From: Streptomyces sp. Y2F8-2 | GTDB taxonomy: Bacteria; Actinomycetota; Actinomycetes; Streptomycetales; Streptomycetaceae | Length of the DNA stretch: 64,000 nt | Direction of reading: 5' to 3' | NCBI RefSeq assembly: GCF_014905555.1 | Contig: NZ_BNGS01000001.1 | Location: 1,054,001-1,118,000 of the forward strand | Shown: positions 1 through 7,938 of the stretch, in pieces | How positions within the stretch are numbered: the stretch's first letter is position 1 | How the letters are laid out: every line of letters starts with the position of its first letter | Made by a program: the position numbers and the translations under genes | The notes under the pieces: generated by a model | Seen by the model: the letters and a program-made list of their open reading frames with translations, nothing else | Database searches by the model: none | Told to the model about the DNA's origin: nothing

Positions 1-1
1 G

Positions 2-607
2 ACCTTCGCCGCCGATGGGATGCGGGCCACCCCGTACTCGGTGACCCGGGTGACCCACAACGGCTCGCCGCTGACCGGCTTCACCGCACCCGCCCCCGTA
101 CGGGCCCTGCCGGCGGCGGTCGCCGACAACGTGACCGACGTGCTCCGGGGCGTCATCGCCCGGGGTACCGGCACCAAGGCGCAGGCGCTCGGCAGGACCG
201 CTGCCGGCAAGACCGGAACCACCGACGACTACCGGTCGGCCTGGTTCATCGGCTACACCCCGCAACTCGCCACCTCCGTCGTCCTCTTCCGGGAGGATCC
301 GAAGCACCCGCAGTTGCAGTCACTGGTCGGTGTCGGCGGCCTGCAGAAGGTGTTCGGCGGCGACATCCCCACCGAGATCTGGACCCGGTACATGCGCGAC
401 GCCCTCGCCGGCCTGCCCGACGCCTCCTTCCCCGCGCCGGCCCCACTCGGCCACGGCGCCGACGAGCTCGGCGCGCCGTCCCCCTCCCCCTCACCCTCCC
501 GCAGCACGCCCCCTGTCAAGCGGGGCGGCAGCACCGGCAAGAAGACGACCGCCCCCCGGAACGCCCCGACGGCCAGCCCCGTCTGCCGCCATCGGAAGTG
601 CCGTTGA
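2..607 (+). CDS. Class A penicillin-binding protein, 3' part only (transpeptidase end)
   Basis: The reading frame is open from the window edge, so the start lies upstream. The visible part carries the KTGT box of the serine transpeptidase (AAGKTGTTDDYRSAWFIGY) and the AWFxGYTPQLAT stretch also found in the complete PBP at 16915-19350, so the two are paralogues. After the catalytic domain come a Pro/Ser-rich segment and a Lys/Thr/Arg-rich end, the usual low-complexity wall-facing tail of Streptomyces PBPs. Family role: cross-linking of peptidoglycan outside the membrane. The glycosyltransferase domain is not in the window, so the class A assignment rests on resemblance to the second PBP. Confidence 0.85.
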   Translation, partial: TFAADGMRATPYSVTRVTHNGSPLTGFTAPAPVRALPAAVADNVTDVLRGVIARGTGTKAQALGRTAAGKTGTTDDYRSAWFIGYTPQLATSVVLFREDPKHPQLQSLVGVGGLQKVFGGDIPTEIWTRYMRDALAGLPDASFPAPAPLGHGADELGAPSPSPSPSRSTPPVKRGGSTGKKTTAPRNAPTASPVCRHRKCR

Positions 608-740
608 CCCGTCCTCCCGCTCGCAGGGTGGGAGGCCCCCGGGAAGGGCCGCCGCATCGTCGGCGGACGCCACGCCCTCGACGCCGAGCGGCGGCACGCG
701 GCCGGCTGGGAGTACCGGGCGCTCGGCCGTCCCAGACCCT

Positions 741-1253
741 CTACCCGATCTGGCCGGCCGCCCACTCGGCCCAGTCGCGGCGCATGGCGTTGAACCGCAG
801 GCCGTATTCCAGAACGATCCGGCCGTAGGTCGAGAGGTTGTCGTCGTCCCAGTCGATGGATTCGGCCAGGTGGCGCAGGCTCTCCTCCCCCTGGGCGGAC
901 ATCTCCACCAGCTCCGTGAGGTAGGCCCGCGCCTGGCCGGGAGTCAGCACGCCCAGGAAGAACACCCGCAGCAGGATGTCGCTGCGGGTGTTCCGCTGCG
1001 GTGCGGTCTCGGTCAGCCAGTGCCGCAGCTCGGCCATCCCCTGCTCGGTGACGGCGTACTCCTTGCGGCCTCGCGGTCCCTCGGCGGCGACGCTGATCAG
1101 TCCGGCGTCCGCCAGCTTGGTCAGCTCGGTGTAGATCTGGCTCTGCGTCGCCGGCCAGACGGTGGCCAGCGAGGTGTCGAACAGCTTCAGCAGGTCATAG
1201 CCGCTGGCGGACCGCTCGGACAGAAGCCCCAGCAAGGCGTGTCGAAGGCTCAT
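741..1253 (-). CDS. PadR family transcriptional regulator
   Basis: A 170-residue protein. The N-terminal 80 residues match the PadR winged helix (start MSLRHALLGLLSERSASGYD, then the recognition region ATQSQIYTELTKLADAGL and a basic wing PRGRKEYAVTEQG). The C-terminal 90 residues are the helical dimerisation part of the Vir_act_alpha_C type. The start is supported by the AGGTGGGGGC ribosome site just before ATG. It is divergent from the membrane protein at 1365, and repeated GACATGT-type elements lie between them, so local repression of that gene is the simplest inference. The effector is unknown. Confidence 0.9.
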   Translation of the reverse strand: MSLRHALLGLLSERSASGYDLLKLFDTSLATVWPATQSQIYTELTKLADAGLISVAAEGPRGRKEYAVTEQGMAELRHWLTETAPQRNTRSDILLRVFFLGVLTPGQARAYLTELVEMSAQGEESLRHLAESIDWDDDNLSTYGRIVLEYGLRFNAMRRDWAEWAAGQIG

Positions 1254-1275
1254 GCCCCCACCTTACCTTCCACTG

Positions 1276-1315
1276 TTGACATGTGACTACGGGAACCTCT
1301 AGCTTCGACATGTCA
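1276..1315 (+). promoter_or_regulatory. Promoter and GACATGT repeats between PadR gene and membrane-protein gene
   Basis: TTGACA at 1276-1281 could be a -35 box, with a TAG-type -10 near 1299-1305 (17-18 nt spacing), reading toward the gene at 1365. GACATGTG (1278-1285) and the palindrome GACATGTC (1307-1314) are near-repeats that overlap this promoter, and AATGTCA follows at 1323-1329. PadR proteins often bind ATGT/ACAT palindromes, so this is a plausible operator. It is a reading of pattern only. Confidence 0.45.
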
Positions 1316-1364
1316 GAAACGGAATGTCAGTGGAATATCGAGAATTTCGAAACGGGGAGCCACC

Positions 1365-1919
1365 ATGTCCTATCTGCGCACCTTCCTCCCGTGGATCGTC
1401 TTCGCCGTGCTCCCGTCCGGCCAGTGGCAGTGGGCCGCGCCGGCCGCCCTGGTGGTCGCGGTGGCGGTGATCGTCCAGCAGCGCCGGGCCGGTGCCGGAT
1501 TCGACGCCCTGATCATCGAGACGGGCTCGGCGGCCTTCTTCGCGGTCCTGGCCGTGATCGCCTTCGCCGACCCGCACTCGGCTGTGCACGACTACTCGGC
1601 GGCCGCGTCGTCCGGCACGCTGGCGGTCATCGCCGGGGTTTCGCTCGCCATCGGCAAACCCTTCACTCTGGGCATCGCCAAGCGCACCACACCTCGCGAG
1701 CTGTGGGGGCTGAAGCCCTTCATCCGGACCAACGTCGTCATCACCGCCGTGTGGACCGCCGCCTTCGCCGTGACCGCCGTCCTGCTCGCCGTCGTCGCGC
1801 ACGCCGGGAACGCCCACTCCACCCCGGCCACCCTCATCCAGGTCGCCGGGTTCGTGGTCCCGATGGTGTTCACGGTCCGCTACGTCGCCGCCGTCCAGGC
1901 CAGGGCCGGCGCCGCGTGA
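1365..1919 (+). CDS. Membrane protein, about five helices, PadR-linked
   Basis: A 184-residue hydrophobic protein. Membrane segments are visible at about residues 5-17, 25-38, 50-68, 78-95, 120-142 and 155-172. A conserved-looking loop carries the charged stretch IAKRTTPRELWGLKPFIRTN. The GGGGAG ribosome site precedes the ATG. No enzyme motif is seen and I do not recognise the family beyond an intracellular septation/DUF-like membrane protein. Its position facing a PadR regulator suggests induction by the regulator's ligand. Confidence 0.8.
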   Translation: MSYLRTFLPWIVFAVLPSGQWQWAAPAALVVAVAVIVQQRRAGAGFDALIIETGSAAFFAVLAVIAFADPHSAVHDYSAAASSGTLAVIAGVSLAIGKPFTLGIAKRTTPRELWGLKPFIRTNVVITAVWTAAFAVTAVLLAVVAHAGNAHSTPATLIQVAGFVVPMVFTVRYVAAVQARAGAA

Positions 1920-1960
1920 AACGGATCGGTCGGCCGGCCCTGACCGGCCGGCCCCGGAGG

Positions 1961-2341
1961 CTACCTCTGGACCCAAAGACAGAAGGGGTGCCCCGCCGGG
2001 TCGTACAGGACGCGCACGTCGTCCTGGGGCTGGAAGTCCGCCACCGTGGCGCCGAGGGCCCGGGCGTGCTCGACGGCTGTGGGGAGATCGTTCACCTCGA
2101 TGTCCAGGTGCATCATCATCTGCTGGTCGGACGGGGTGGAGGGCCAGCACGGGCGTGTGTAGGACGGCTCTGTCTGGAACGACAGGCCGGCTGTGTCGTC
2201 GGGTGGCGCGATCTCGACCCAGCCGGGTTCCTCCTTCCGCACCGGCCAGCCGAGCAGGTCCCGGTAGAACCGGGCGAGTTCGTGCGCGTTCGGTGCGTCG
2301 AGGGTGGTCGCGGACAGCGTGAAACGCGGTCGGGGCTTCAT
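1961..2341 (-). CDS. VOC (glyoxalase/bleomycin-resistance fold) protein
   Basis: A 126-residue single-domain protein of the vicinal-oxygen-chelate superfamily. It begins with a beta strand (FTLSATTLDAPN), has the ARFYRDLLGWPV helix, the MMMHLDIEVNDL strand, the AVEHARALGAT helix and the closing YDPAGHPFCLWVQR strand, which is the typical beta-alpha-beta-beta-beta pair. The substrate cannot be read from sequence. No strong ribosome site is visible, so the start is less certain. Confidence 0.85.
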   Translation of the reverse strand: MKPRPRFTLSATTLDAPNAHELARFYRDLLGWPVRKEEPGWVEIAPPDDTAGLSFQTEPSYTRPCWPSTPSDQQMMMHLDIEVNDLPTAVEHARALGATVADFQPQDDVRVLYDPAGHPFCLWVQR

Positions 2342-2423
2342 ACGGTACTGGTGCCCCGTTTCCGCGCCAGGAGGCCGTCCGTGCGCCCCAAGCGGGCCGT
2401 GGTGCCGTCACTTGGGCGCTCTG

Positions 2424-2461
2424 GGCCGTGGGCCTGAGTATTCCTACTCAGGCCCACGGCC
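2424..2461. terminator. Perfect 17-bp hairpin between divergent genes
   Basis: Arms at 2424-2440 and 2445-2461 are perfectly complementary with a TTCC loop, followed on the + strand by GCCTTT. It looks like an intrinsic terminator, yet it lies between two divergently transcribed genes (2341 minus and 2485 plus), where no transcript should need ending. It may be a relic of a lost gene or a 5' leader structure. Confidence 0.6.
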
Positions 2462-2484
2462 GCCTTTCACAGGAGTCTGTAGGC

Positions 2485-2937
2485 ATGGACACGCCCTACA
2501 CAGAGCCCAGGCCCATCGTGCCGCGCGTATCCGGAGCGGCTGTCACCGGCGCGGTATTGGCCTACGGTGCCTGCCGCTTCTTCTCCTGGGTCAGGCACTA
2601 CAGCAAGCAGGCCTGCGAGACGACGGACGTCCTCTGCATCACCTGGTGGGATCTCGCCGTCGTCCCCCTCACCTTCGCGACAGCGCTGATCACTCTGATC
2701 GTCGTCTACAAGCAGCTGGGCATCAGGCCACGGCTCGCGGTCCTCCCGCCGACGATCGTGCTGGCGCCCCTGCCCCTCTCCGCCGCTCAGACGAGCGCCG
2801 GCGGGTGGGCCGCCACCGTCACGGGCGGGGCGTGGGCGTGCTTCCTCGCGCTTGCCGCGTGGAGCCGCTACAGAATCCTGGGCCTCTCCGTCGCAGCCGC
2901 ACTCCTCCTCGGATCGCTTGTGGTGCTGTACGGCTGA
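2485..2937 (+). CDS. Small hypothetical membrane protein
   Basis: A 150-residue protein starting at MDTPYTEPRP. I chose this ATG because AGGAG lies 9 nt upstream (2471-2475), although the frame is open back to 2428. Hydrophobic segments are seen near residues 18-38, 55-78, 85-105, 112-128 and 133-148, so it is a small multi-pass membrane protein. No family is recognised. The 17-bp hairpin lies just upstream of its ribosome site. Confidence 0.7.
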   Translation: MDTPYTEPRPIVPRVSGAAVTGAVLAYGACRFFSWVRHYSKQACETTDVLCITWWDLAVVPLTFATALITLIVVYKQLGIRPRLAVLPPTIVLAPLPLSAAQTSAGGWAATVTGGAWACFLALAAWSRYRILGLSVAAALLLGSLVVLYG

Positions 2938-3106
2938 CCCGGCCTCGCCGCGGCGATCGAAAGCACCCCCAGGTCCTGACGGGTCTCACCGCGCCGACCG
3001 ATCCGCCCTTCGCCAGGCGACCGTTACGGCCAGAGCACGCAAGCCCCGTGCGGAGGGTGAGCCCGGGTCCGCCGTGATCAGCAAGGGCGATCGGCGCTCG
3101 GCCGCC

Positions 3107-3862
3107 TCAGGCGTCGTGTGAGGGTCGGCAGGCGCCGCTACGGCGGAACAGGGCCGCCCAGAGGAACGGTTCGCCGAAGTGCGGGGAATCCGGTGCCTCG
3201 TCGTGCATGCGGCGCAGCTCGATCTCCTCCAGGTCGCAGAAGATCCGGCGCAGGGACTCCGGAGTGTAGGCCAGACCGCCCTTGAGGCCCTCCCCGCGGT
3301 AGAAGTCGATGTCGTCGAGTTCGGAGCCCATCGCACCGGCCGCGAAGCACGTGAGGACGAGGTGGCCGCCGGGGGCCAGGGCCCGCTGCAGGAGGGCGAG
3401 GTAGCTGATGCGGCGGTGCGGCGGCAGGTGGTGGAAGCAGCCGGAGTCGTAGATCAGGTCGTAGGGGCCGCGCAGTTCGGTGTCCGCGAGGGTGAACGCG
3501 TCGCCGCAGAGGAACCTGACCTCGACTCCCTCCTTCTGGGCGCGCTCCTCGGCCCAGGCGACGGCCGTCGGGGACAGGTCGACGGCGTCCACCTCGAAGC
3601 CGGCGGTGGCGAGGTGGAGGGCGTTGCGGCCGGGACCGCAGCCCAGGTCGAGGGCGCGGCCCGGGGTGAGCAGGCCGCGTTCGAGATAGGAGACGAGGTT
3701 TTCGTCCGGCTTGGCCACGAAGAACGGCACGGGCTTGGAACGGTCGGCGTAGAAGCCGTCCCACCAGGAGGCCGCGCCTGCCGTCCAACGGTCGGCCGCG
3801 GGCGCGAACAAGGCGTCCAGAAGCTTGAGTACGTCGTCGACCGTGCGGATGCCGCGGTCCAT
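3107..3862 (-). CDS. SAM-dependent class I methyltransferase
   Basis: A 251-residue Rossmann-fold methyltransferase. Motif I is ALDLGCGPGRNALHLA, followed by the acidic motif II region FEVDAVDLSP, the CGDAFTL motif and the motif IV region YDLIYDSGCFHHLPPHRR. The GCFHH signature resembles the thiopurine/tellurite-resistance (TehB/TPMT-like) group. GGGGGACCGG precedes the ATG. The substrate is unknown. It is a monocistronic gene between a short gene-free stretch and the MarR/hydrolase pair. Confidence 0.88.
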   Translation of the reverse strand: MDRGIRTVDDVLKLLDALFAPAADRWTAGAASWWDGFYADRSKPVPFFVAKPDENLVSYLERGLLTPGRALDLGCGPGRNALHLATAGFEVDAVDLSPTAVAWAEERAQKEGVEVRFLCGDAFTLADTELRGPYDLIYDSGCFHHLPPHRRISYLALLQRALAPGGHLVLTCFAAGAMGSELDDIDFYRGEGLKGGLAYTPESLRRIFCDLEEIELRRMHDEAPDSPHFGEPFLWAALFRRSGACRPSHDA

Positions 3863-4120
3863 CCGGTCCCCCTTTCCCGTGCGGCGATCCTAGGGCGGGT
3901 CAGCGCTCTTACACAGGTGGGACGTTGGGGGCCGGATGCCCTGGCCGGACTTGTGCGAGGCGCCGGTGAGGAGGGGAAGGGCAGATGTCGGCGGTCGGGG
4001 TGGAGCGCCGCACATGACCGGCTCAACGACCGCCACGGGGGCGTTTCCAGCCTCGCCGAGCCGGGTTTCTCACGGAGTCGGGAACGCTGCCGGACACTGC
4101 CGCCGAGTTTCCTTGTGGAG

Positions 4121-4549
4121 TTACGCGTCCTCTTCGCCGTTGAGGCGCCGGAGCAGGCCGAGCAGCGCCTCCCGGTCCGCGTCCGACAGCACGGCGAAGC
4201 ACCCGGCCAGTACCTCGTCGGCGACCTTGCCTCCCTTCGCCAGGACCTGTTCGCCGACGGGTGTCAGGTGGTGCTCGATGCGGCGGCCGCGGCCCGGGCG
4301 GCGCTCGATCAGGCTCTGGGTGGCCAGGCGGGTCGCGAGCGTGCCGAAGGCCTGTTCGGTCTGGAAGGTCGCCGCGGCCAGTTCCCGGGCCGACGCCCCG
4401 GGAGAGCGGCCGATCGCCCGCAGGGCGTCCCACTGGGCGAGCGTCGTCCCGACGGCCGCGAGGGCGCTGTCGAGCGCTCGGTGCTGCCGGTACTGGGCTT
4501 GTTTGACCGCCCTGCCGAGGGCTTGCAGGTCACCGTGCGTGGAGTGCAT
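4121..4549 (-). CDS. MarR family transcriptional regulator
   Basis: A 142-residue winged-helix protein. Helices of the DNA-binding core are visible in LAQWDALRAIGRSPGASARE and FQTEQAFGTLATRLATQSL, with the beta wing RRPGRGRRIEHHLTPVGEQV. N- and C-terminal helices form the dimer. It is divergent from the alpha/beta hydrolase at 4612, with two matching inverted repeats between them. A TAGACT -10 box (4556-4561, read on the minus strand) lies 6 nt before the ATG, so the mRNA is probably leaderless, and one operator overlaps its promoter. Confidence 0.9.
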   Translation of the reverse strand: MHSTHGDLQALGRAVKQAQYRQHRALDSALAAVGTTLAQWDALRAIGRSPGASARELAAATFQTEQAFGTLATRLATQSLIERRPGRGRRIEHHLTPVGEQVLAKGGKVADEVLAGCFAVLSDADREALLGLLRRLNGEEDA

Positions 4550-4570
4550 GGAAGAAGTCTACGCGCTGAC

Positions 4571-4596
4571 TAAGCTAGCTTAAATAAGCATCCTTA
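4571..4596. promoter_or_regulatory. Twin MarR-type operators (TAAG-N4-CTTA)
   Basis: TAAGCTAGCTTA at 4571-4582 is a perfect 12-bp palindrome. TAAGCATCCTTA at 4585-4596 has the same outer half-sites. Their centres are 14 bp apart. They lie in the 62-bp space between the divergent MarR regulator and hydrolase, so they are probable binding sites for that regulator controlling both genes. Confidence 0.65.
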
Positions 4597-4611
4597 GTTA
4601 GTGTGGCGGGC

Positions 4612-5467
4612 ATGCAGACGGACACCACAGCGGTCGTTCACGACGGCCTGACCCTCACCTTGTCGGAAGCCGGCCACGGCAGGCCGGTCCTGATCCTGCA
4701 CGGCGGCGGAGGGCCGGCCACGGTCGCGGGCCTCGCCGAGCGCCTCTCCCGGGTGGCGCACACCCTCACGCCCGTGCACCCCGGTTGGGACGGCACCAAC
4801 CGCCCCGGCCGGCTCACCGGCGTCGACGACCTGGCCCTCGCCTATCTGCACCTGCTGGGCGACCGGGCGCTGGACGACGTCCTCGTCGTCGGATCGTCGC
4901 TCGGCGGCTGGATCGCCGCGGAGATGGCCGTGCGCGACACCGCCGGGATCATCAGCAGCCTCGTCCTGATCGACGCCGTCGGCGTGCACATCGAGAACGA
5001 GCCGATGACCGACTTCTTCGCCCTCGACGCCCGCGGCGTCGCCGAGCACTCCTGGCACGACCCGGACCGCCACTACGTCGACCCGGCCGGCATCCCGTCC
5101 GACCAACTCGCCGTCCGGAAGGGCCAACATGGCCACTCTGCGCACCCTGGCCGGCGACCCCTACATGCACGACCCCGAACTGCTGCGCCGGTTGGGCCGC
5201 GTCCGGGTTCCCGCCCTCCTGCTCTGGGGCGAGAGCGACCGCATCGTCACCCCCGCCTACGGCGCCGCGTACGCCGCGGCCTTCGGCGACGGCCGGCTCG
5301 AGGTCATCCCGGAGGCGGGCCACCTGCCGCAGATCGAACAGCCGGACGCCACCTTCGCGCACATCGCCGCCCACATGGAGGGGCGGGGCGCCGCTCGTCG
5401 CGTACGAGTGGCACCCGCCCCTCCGGGCTGCGCCTCCGGGCGTCAGCCGAACATGCCCGGCCGGTAG
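4612..5467 (+). pseudogene. Alpha/beta hydrolase with a one-base frameshift
   Basis: The first part (from 4612) shows the alpha/beta-hydrolase core: oxyanion-region LHGGGG, then the nucleophile elbow GSSLGG with serine near residue 96. The catalytic Asp (LLLWGESDRIVTP) and His (EAGHLPQIE) are encoded in a different frame, open from 5129 to 5467. Removing one G from the GGG at 5121-5123 joins the two into one protein of about 285 residues with a smooth junction. The gene is therefore either broken by a +1 insertion or carries a sequencing error. It may also start at GTG 4603. Its 3' end overlaps the convergent gene at 5443 by 25 bp. Confidence 0.75.
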
Positions 5468-5916
5468 TCCCCCGCCGGCTGCCGGACGATGACGTTCAGA
5501 CGGTTGTAGGCGTTGATCAGGGCGATCAGGGACACCAGGGCCGCGAGCTGTTCCTCGTCGTAGTACTTGGCCGCGTTCTCCCACGCCTCGTCAGTGACGC
5601 CGCCGGCCGCGTCCGCGATGCGGGTGCCCTGCTCGGTCAGCTCCAGGGCGGCGCGCTCCGCGTCGGTGAAGACCGTGGCCTCCCGCCAGGCGGCGATCAG
5701 GTTGAGGCGGACGGAGGTCTCCCCGGCGTGGGCGGCGTCCTTGGTGTGCATGTCGGTGCAGAAGCCGCAGCCGTTGATCTGGCTGGCGCGGATCTTCACC
5801 AGTTCCTGGGTGGCGGCCGGGAGCGCCGAGTCCGACACGACCTTGCCCGCGGAGTTGATGTGGCGCAGGAACTTGGCCGCGATCGGGCCGCCGAAGAGGT
5901 TGAGACGGGCGTCCAT
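5443..5916 (-). CDS. Carboxymuconolactone decarboxylase / AhpD-like protein
   Basis: A 157-residue helical protein. The CxxC redox pair and following His of the AhpD core are visible in QINGCGFCTDMHTKDA, after the typical TQELVKIRAS helix. Such proteins act as alkylhydroperoxidases or related redox enzymes. The start at MDARLNLFGG is chosen because GGGGAG lies about 8 nt upstream; the frame is open a further 35 codons without a ribosome site. It converges with the frameshifted hydrolase. Confidence 0.88.
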   Translation of the reverse strand: MDARLNLFGGPIAAKFLRHINSAGKVVSDSALPAATQELVKIRASQINGCGFCTDMHTKDAAHAGETSVRLNLIAAWREATVFTDAERAALELTEQGTRIADAAGGVTDEAWENAAKYYDEEQLAALVSLIALINAYNRLNVIVRQPAGDYRPGMFG

Positions 5917-6224
5917 GGTGATCTCCCCTACCTTGCCGTGTCGATGGTTACGCAGCAAGGACGGGACGACCCGGTGCGGATGTGACACGCGGACGGGCGG
6001 GAATGGTGTGATGCGCGTCACCCGCCGGTCTTCAGGGCGCGCTGATGGCCGCGTGCAGGCGTTCCGGCTGGTCAGCGCGGTTTCGACACGACGGCGGGGT
6101 GGCGGGCGGGCGCGTCGGGAGGAGGTGGTTGCCGCCGCGGGGCGAGGAGCCGGCCGCCCGGGGGCGCCGGTCCTCGCTCCGTGGTCAGGGAGTCGATCTC
6201 ATCTACGACGGCGGCGGTGCGGTG
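5917..6224. other. Gene-free stretch of 308 bases
   Basis: It lies upstream of the AhpD-like gene and downstream of the DUF2267 gene. I see the AhpD-like ribosome site at its left edge and no convincing coding frame, RNA gene or long inverted repeat. Confidence 0.5.
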
Positions 6225-6734
6225 TCACACCGCCGGAGCCAGCTCAGCCTTTCCGAACAGGAGCGCGTACCCGGAGGGGAGCTGGCGGAGCAGACGAGTC
6301 GTCAGGTCGTCGCCCACCAGGGCGGGCAGCGTGCTGAGGACCGCACTGACGTCCCAGCGTGCCGTCGCCGGTGTGGCGCCCTCGATACGGGTCGCCACCG
6401 CGTCCACGAACTCGGGCGCCGTCAGCGGCCGTGTCACCGGGATCTGCGACGCGATCAGACGTGCCGCTTCCTCGGGGAGGCGGCGGGCCAGTTCCACGCG
6501 CTCGTCGCCGATCACATGTCCGCCGAGGGCGGAGAGCACGATTCGGGTGATGCGCTCGGCCTCCTTGGTGGTCGTGTACTGGCCGGACTCCTGCACCGCG
6601 TCGACCAGCCGGGACCAGTCGGGCCGGGTCGTCGCCTCCACCGCGCTCGGCGGGTCCACCATGATCGCCGTATCGATCGCGCCCATCGTCGCCGCTCCGG
6701 TCGCCGCCGCCGCTCTCGTCGTGGTCGTACTCAT
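6225..6734 (-). CDS. DUF2267 domain protein
   Basis: A 169-residue protein. After a Thr/Ala-rich N-terminus, residues about 40-169 match the DUF2267 pattern: a helix ending in VQESGQYTTTKEAERI, then VLSALGGHVIGDERVELARRLPEEA and a second copy-like helical half. The start MSTTTTRAAAATG is chosen because GGAGGAGT lies upstream with normal spacing; 30 more in-frame codons exist without one. DUF2267 genes in Streptomyces often sit near small heat-shock or stress genes, as here beside hsp20. The function is unknown. Confidence 0.8.
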   Translation of the reverse strand: MSTTTTRAAAATGAATMGAIDTAIMVDPPSAVEATTRPDWSRLVDAVQESGQYTTTKEAERITRIVLSALGGHVIGDERVELARRLPEEAARLIASQIPVTRPLTAPEFVDAVATRIEGATPATARWDVSAVLSTLPALVGDDLTTRLLRQLPSGYALLFGKAELAPAV

Positions 6735-6796
6735 CGTGCGGGTACTCCTCCGTTTCGCTTCCCCACCCGGTCCCCTCCCGGGTACCCGATTGTCGA

Positions 6797-6834
6797 CGCC
6801 CGTCCCGTGGGTGTTTTCGGACACGGGACGGGCG
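6797..6834 (-). terminator. Hairpin downstream of hsp20
   Basis: Perfect 13-bp arms at 6797-6809 and 6822-6834 with a T-rich 12-nt loop. It lies 20 bp past the hsp20 stop codon and before the DUF2267 gene on the same strand, so it probably ends the hsp20 transcript. Confidence 0.6.
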
Positions 6835-6853
6835 CTTTCTTGCCGGCGGACGG

Positions 6854-7279
6854 TCAGCTGCTGAGCTGCTTGCGCTTGTCGCCGCCCGTGATCTGGATGC
6901 GGCGGGGCTTGGCCTCTTCGGCGACGGGGATGCGGAGAGTGAGGACGCCGGCGTCGTACGAGGCGTCGATGCGCTCCGTGTCCAGGGTGTCGCCCAGGAA
7001 CAGCTGGCGGGTGAAGGTTCCGGTGGGGCGCTCGGCCACGACCATGTCGGCGCCTTCGGGGGCCGCGGAGCGACGCTCGGCGCGGACGTTGAGGACGTGG
7101 CGTTCGACGTCCAGGTCGATCGACTCGGGGTCGACGCCGGGGAGGTCGAAGTGGACGACGAGTTCGTCACCGGAACGGTAGGCGTCCATCTGCATCGCCG
7201 CGGGGCGGGCGGTGGTGCCGAAGACCTGCTGCGTGAGCCGGTCGAGCTCGCGGAACGGGTCGGTGCGCATGAGCATCAC
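6854..7279 (-). CDS. hsp20: Hsp20 / alpha-crystallin small heat-shock protein
   Basis: A 141-residue small heat-shock protein. The alpha-crystallin domain spans about residues 33-130 ([31 protein letters not shown], then the [19 protein letters not shown] terminal strand). The C-terminal I-x-I motif appears as RRIQIT. It prevents aggregation of unfolding proteins in the cytoplasm. It resembles Streptomyces Hsp18. A strong promoter lies upstream at 7330-7358; the GAAGGGAG ribosome site supports the ATG. Confidence 0.93.
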   Translation of the reverse strand: MMLMRTDPFRELDRLTQQVFGTTARPAAMQMDAYRSGDELVVHFDLPGVDPESIDLDVERHVLNVRAERRSAAPEGADMVVAERPTGTFTRQLFLGDTLDTERIDASYDAGVLTLRIPVAEEAKPRRIQITGGDKRKQLSS

Positions 7280-7329
7280 AGGTCACTCCCTTCGTGAGGC
7301 ACTGCTGTGCGATGCCCTTTACGACTTCT

Positions 7330-7358
7330 TATATAGCGCGGAGGCAGAAAGTTGACAA
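7330..7358 (-). promoter_or_regulatory. hsp20 promoter
   Basis: On the minus strand TTGTCA (7353-7358) and TATATA (7330-7335) are separated by exactly 17 nt, a near-consensus vegetative promoter and unusually AT-rich for this window. Beyond it CTTGAGT (7367-7373 on the minus strand) matches one half of the HspR-associated inverted repeat, but the second half is not present, so control by HspR or RheA is only a guess. Confidence 0.7.
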
Positions 7359-7592
7359 GCTCCGACTCAAGTTGCTGGGAGGGCAGTGTTTGCGCAGGTC
7401 ATGACGGGGGTGCGGGGTCGGGGGTGACCGCGCGTGCGGGAGCGCGGTTGCGGCGCGCCGGGCGCGCACCCCGCGCCGTGGCGCGTCCGCGCGCGGGGCT
7501 AGCCTCGACAACCGAAGGTTCCCACAGCTCTGGTCGCCGCGAGCGGGCTCGTCGGCGGGTACGGGGTCGCCCGCTGGACCAGGAAGCGGCAG

Positions 7593-7811
7593 TTGGGCGG
7601 GGCCGTGCTGGCCGTCGCGGGCGCCGCGGCCGCGCAGCAGTGGCGGCGGCAGGCCGGGGGTGTGGCGGCCGGGGCGCTGACCGCCGCATACGTCGCCGCG
7701 TTCGCCGGGTCGCACCCGCTGGCCAAGAAGGTGGGGGCGTGGCCGTCGGTGTTCGGGGTGGCCGGAGCCGTCGCGCTGGCGTCCTGGGCCGTGGCCGACC
7801 GGCGCGGCTAG
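7593..7811 (+). CDS. Small conserved membrane protein, start uncertain
   Basis: At least 72 residues with two or three hydrophobic helices (VLAVAGAAAAQQW, TAAYVAAFAGSHPLAKK, VFGVAGAVALASW). The frame stays open upstream to a stop at 7500-7502 and reads ALVAASGLVGGYGVARWTRK before the TTG at 7593, which looks like genuine protein, yet that part has no ATG, GTG or TTG. Either CTG at 7530 is used, with GAAGG upstream, or the original start has been lost. TTG 7593 has AGGAAG 7 nt before it. The gap 7380-7529 is extremely GC-rich and shows no gene. Confidence 0.6.
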   Translation: MGGAVLAVAGAAAAQQWRRQAGGVAAGALTAAYVAAFAGSHPLAKKVGAWPSVFGVAGAVALASWAVADRRG

Positions 7812-7938
7812 GAGAGGCCGACGGGCCCGCTCGGCTCGGCTGAAAGGCACTGTTCCGCGCAGCCGCCCTGATCCGGAGGACAGGCCCTGGCCAAGTCCCG
7901 GACCTTCCCGAAGGACAGGCCCTGGCCAAGCCCCGACC

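Noticed and set aside
7352..7843. A 163-codon plus-strand frame over the small membrane protein
   Set aside because: Composition is Gly/Arg/Ala shadow; the membrane-protein frame next to it shows clear helices.
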